A DNA stretch of 64,000 bases, taken from NCBI RefSeq assembly GCF_018476525.1, contig NZ_JAHCST010000034.1, positions 29,202-93,201 on the forward strand, in the 5' to 3' direction. The DNA is from Acrocarpospora catenulata. Its GTDB lineage: Bacteria; Actinomycetota; Actinomycetes; Streptosporangiales; Streptosporangiaceae. The notes below the pieces were generated by a model. The model saw only the letters and a program-made list of their open reading frames with translations. It was not told the DNA's origin and did no database searches. Positions within the stretch are counted from its first letter, which is position 1, and every line of letters begins with the position of its first letter. Of this stretch, positions 62,254-64,000 are shown in pieces. Both the position numbers and the translations under genes were made by a program.

Positions 62254-63231
62254 ATGAGTGGGATTCAGACGATGGGCCAGAAGAACCTGATGTTCTTCTC
62301 CGGCCGGGCCTATCCGGAACTCGCCCAGGAAATTGCCCGGAACCTCGGTGTGGAGATCACCCCGACCGCGTTGCGCGACTTCGCCAACGGGGAGATCTAC
62401 GTGCGGTACCTGGAGTCGGTGCGGGGGTGCGACGCCTTCGTGATCCAGAGCCACACCGCGCCCATCAATAAGTGGATCATGGAACAGCTGATCATGGTGG
62501 ACGCGCTGAAGCGCGCCTCCGCCAAACGGGTGACCGTGATCATGCCGTTCTTCGGGTACGCCCGGCAGGACAAGAAGGGCCGCGGCCGGGAGCCGATCAC
62601 CGCCCGCTTCATGGCCGACATGTTCAAGCAGGCGGGCGCCGACCGCCTGATGTCCATCGACCTGCACACCTCGCAGATCCAGGGTTTCTTCGACGGCCCG
62701 GTGGACCACCTGTTCGCGATGCCCATCCTGATCGACTACCTGCGCGACAAGCTGGACCCGTCGACGACCACGATCGTCTCCCCGGACACCGGCCGGGTCC
62801 GCCTGGCTGAGCGCTGGTCGGACATGCTGAACACGCCCGTCGCCTTCATCCACAAGCGCCGCGACCTGGACGTGGCCAACCAGGTGAAGGTCAACGAGGT
62901 GGTCGGCAAGGTGCGCGGGCGCACCTGCGTGCTGATCGACGACATGATCGACACCGGGGGCTCGATCTGCAAGGCCGCCGACGCCCTCTACGACCACGGC
63001 GCCACCAACGTGGTGGTGGCCGCCACCCACGCCGTCTTCTCCGAGCCCGCCGTGGACCGGCTGAAGAACTCGCGCATCTCCGAGGTGGTGGTCACCAACA
63101 CGCTGCCGATCCCGGAGGAGAAGCGGTTCGACAAGCTCACCGTGCTCTCCATCGCGCCGCTGATCGCCCGGGCCATCACCGAGGTGTTCACCGACGGCTC
63201 GGTGACGAGCCTGTTCGAGGGCGATTCGTGA
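62254..63231 (+). CDS. prs: Ribose-phosphate pyrophosphokinase
   Basis: A 325-residue PRPP synthetase, which joins ribose-5-phosphate and ATP to give PRPP for nucleotides, His, Trp and NAD. Motifs: FFSGRAYPELAQEIA, GYARQDKKGRGREPITA, SIDLHTSQIQGFFDGPVDHL and the PRPP loop VLIDDMIDTGGSICKAAD. ATG 62254 has GGAGGAG upstream. It lies 45 bases after glmU and is probably co-transcribed with it, linking precursor supply for wall and nucleotides. Confidence 0.97.
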   Translation: MSGIQTMGQKNLMFFSGRAYPELAQEIARNLGVEITPTALRDFANGEIYVRYLESVRGCDAFVIQSHTAPINKWIMEQLIMVDALKRASAKRVTVIMPFFGYARQDKKGRGREPITARFMADMFKQAGADRLMSIDLHTSQIQGFFDGPVDHLFAMPILIDYLRDKLDPSTTTIVSPDTGRVRLAERWSDMLNTPVAFIHKRRDLDVANQVKVNEVVGKVRGRTCVLIDDMIDTGGSICKAADALYDHGATNVVVAATHAVFSEPAVDRLKNSRISEVVVTNTLPIPEEKRFDKLTVLSIAPLIARAITEVFTDGSVTSLFEGDS

Positions 63232-63242
63232 CCCGGTAGACT
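63214..63242 (+). promoter_or_regulatory. Candidate promoter of rplY
   Basis: TTCGAG (63214-63219), a 17-base spacer and TAGACT (63237-63242) resemble a housekeeping sigma promoter. It overlaps the end of prs and leaves a leader of about 80 bases before rplY, which contains GC-rich inverted repeats between 63250 and 63297. Confidence 0.45.
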
Positions 63243-63327
63243 GTGAGGGTTGTGCGCTCGTAACGCCTCCCGCTAGGGCGGGCCAGGGGGAGCGCCTCAA
63301 TCGCCGACCATCCCTAGGAGATGCGCC

Positions 63328-63948
63328 GTGTCCGAAGTCACGATCACCAGCGAACTGCGCGACAAGTTCGGCAAGGGCGCCGCCCGCGCCATCCGCCGCG
63401 CGCACAAGGTTCCCGCCGTTCTGTACGGGCACGGCACCGAGCCCCGCCACCTCAGCCTCCCCGGCCACGAGCTGCTGCTCGCGCTCCGCACCCCCAACGT
63501 GCTGATCAAGCTGGAGGGCGCGGTCACCGAGCTGGCCCTGCCCAAGGGCGTGCAGCGCGACCCGATCAAGGGCTTCCTGGAGCACGTGGACCTGCTCCTG
63601 GTCAAGCGCGGCGAGAAGGTCACCGTCGAGATCCCGGTCACCGTGACCGGCGAGGTGGTCAACGGCACCCTGCTCGACCAGCAGCTGGTCCAGGTCGCGG
63701 TGGAGGCCGAGGCCACCCGCATCCCGAGCGGCATCGAGGTGGACGTGGACGGCAAGGACGTCGGCTTCGCGATCACCGTCGCCGACCTCCCGGTGCCCGC
63801 CGGCGCCACCGTGGTCGCCGACCCCGAGGCCCTGGTGCTGCACGTCGTCGCCGCCCCGGTCGCCGCGCTCCCCGAGGAGCCCGCCGCCGAGGGCGCCGAG
63901 GGCGAGGCCCCGGAGGCCGCCGAGACTGCCGAGGCCGCCGCCGAGTAG
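63328..63948 (+). CDS. rplY: 50S ribosomal protein L25/general stress protein Ctc
   Basis: A 206-residue L25 of the long Ctc type, which binds 5S rRNA. The N-terminal RNA-binding domain (1-95) has FGKGAARAIRRAHKVPAVLYGHG; the C-terminal TL5-like domain runs to about 180. A tail of Ala and Glu (EEPAAEGAEGEAPEAAETAE and on) ends the protein, as in other actinomycetes. The GTG start has GGAG eight bases upstream. The order prs-rplY is conserved; pth would be expected next, beyond the window. Confidence 0.95.
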   Translation: MSEVTITSELRDKFGKGAARAIRRAHKVPAVLYGHGTEPRHLSLPGHELLLALRTPNVLIKLEGAVTELALPKGVQRDPIKGFLEHVDLLLVKRGEKVTVEIPVTVTGEVVNGTLLDQQLVQVAVEAEATRIPSGIEVDVDGKDVGFAITVADLPVPAGATVVADPEALVLHVVAAPVAALPEEPAAEGAEGEAPEAAETAEAAAE

Positions 63949-64000
63949 CACCTCTGCGCGCACCGAAACCCCGCCCGGGTTGGCCCATCTGATCTCGGCG

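Noticed and set aside
60979..63963. A 994-codon open frame on the minus strand across glmU, prs and rplY
   Set aside because: It is the antisense of three well-defined genes in high-GC DNA. The translation is low-complexity (Gly, Asp, Val, His, Arg) with no domain.

Overview
The window is high-GC DNA from a filamentous or spore-forming actinomycete, most likely of the Streptosporangiales. Three things point there: GTG and TTG starts with AGGAGG-type ribosome sites, a 2-methylisoborneol operon, and the conserved actinobacterial order rsmI / pmt ... metG-tatD-rpfB-ksgA-ispE ... glmU-prs-rplY, which is also known from Mycobacterium. There is no phage, IS element, CRISPR array or rRNA. One tRNA gene (Gln, anticodon TTG) lies upstream of glmU.

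Left part (1-31 kb) is accessory. It holds a truncated SDR gene divergent from a TetR regulator, an AlkD-like repair protein, and the two-gene 2-methylisoborneol operon (GPP methyltransferase and terpene cyclase). A soluble GAF protein is translationally coupled to a histidine kinase. A tight five-gene catabolic operon follows: class II HMG-CoA reductase, HyuA, HyuB with a carboxylase-gamma-like tail, CaiB-type CoA-transferase and enoyl-CoA hydratase, with a PucR-type regulator gene upstream. Next come a nuclease-family gene, an APH kinase, a DinB protein, a secreted X-Pro dipeptidyl-peptidase, two AraC regulators, a quinone-oxidoreductase-like gene, a PnuC-NadR nicotinamide riboside salvage pair, a lipoprotein and a secreted I36-type inhibitor.

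Middle part (29-48 kb) is the core housekeeping run: ABC-F, ispE, ksgA, rpfB, tatD, metG, membrane glycosyltransferases, rsmI and pmt. Two paralogous cassettes have been placed antiparallel inside it. Each is a transmembrane Ser/Thr kinase with a small extracellular domain, overlapping by GTGA a secreted FG-GAP beta-propeller gene. One cassette sits between ispE and ksgA, the other between ksgA and rpfB. This is the strongest candidate for an undescribed signalling system.

Right part (48-64 kb) has a conserved protein of unknown function, a secreted SRPBCC protein, and a secreted trypsin-fold protein whose catalytic His and Ser are both replaced. It also has a MarR regulator divergent from a trans-aconitate methyltransferase gene, with three operator-like copies between them. 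A polyphosphate group follows (CYTH-CHAD, MutT1-like Nudix-phosphatase, Ppk). Then come a TetR regulator with a C-terminal ER/K helix beside a fatty-acid desaturase, and finally tRNA-Gln, glmU, prs and rplY.

Several convergent neighbours share one CTAG as both stop codons, so the genome is tightly packed here. All functions come from reading sequence motifs; no database search was run.
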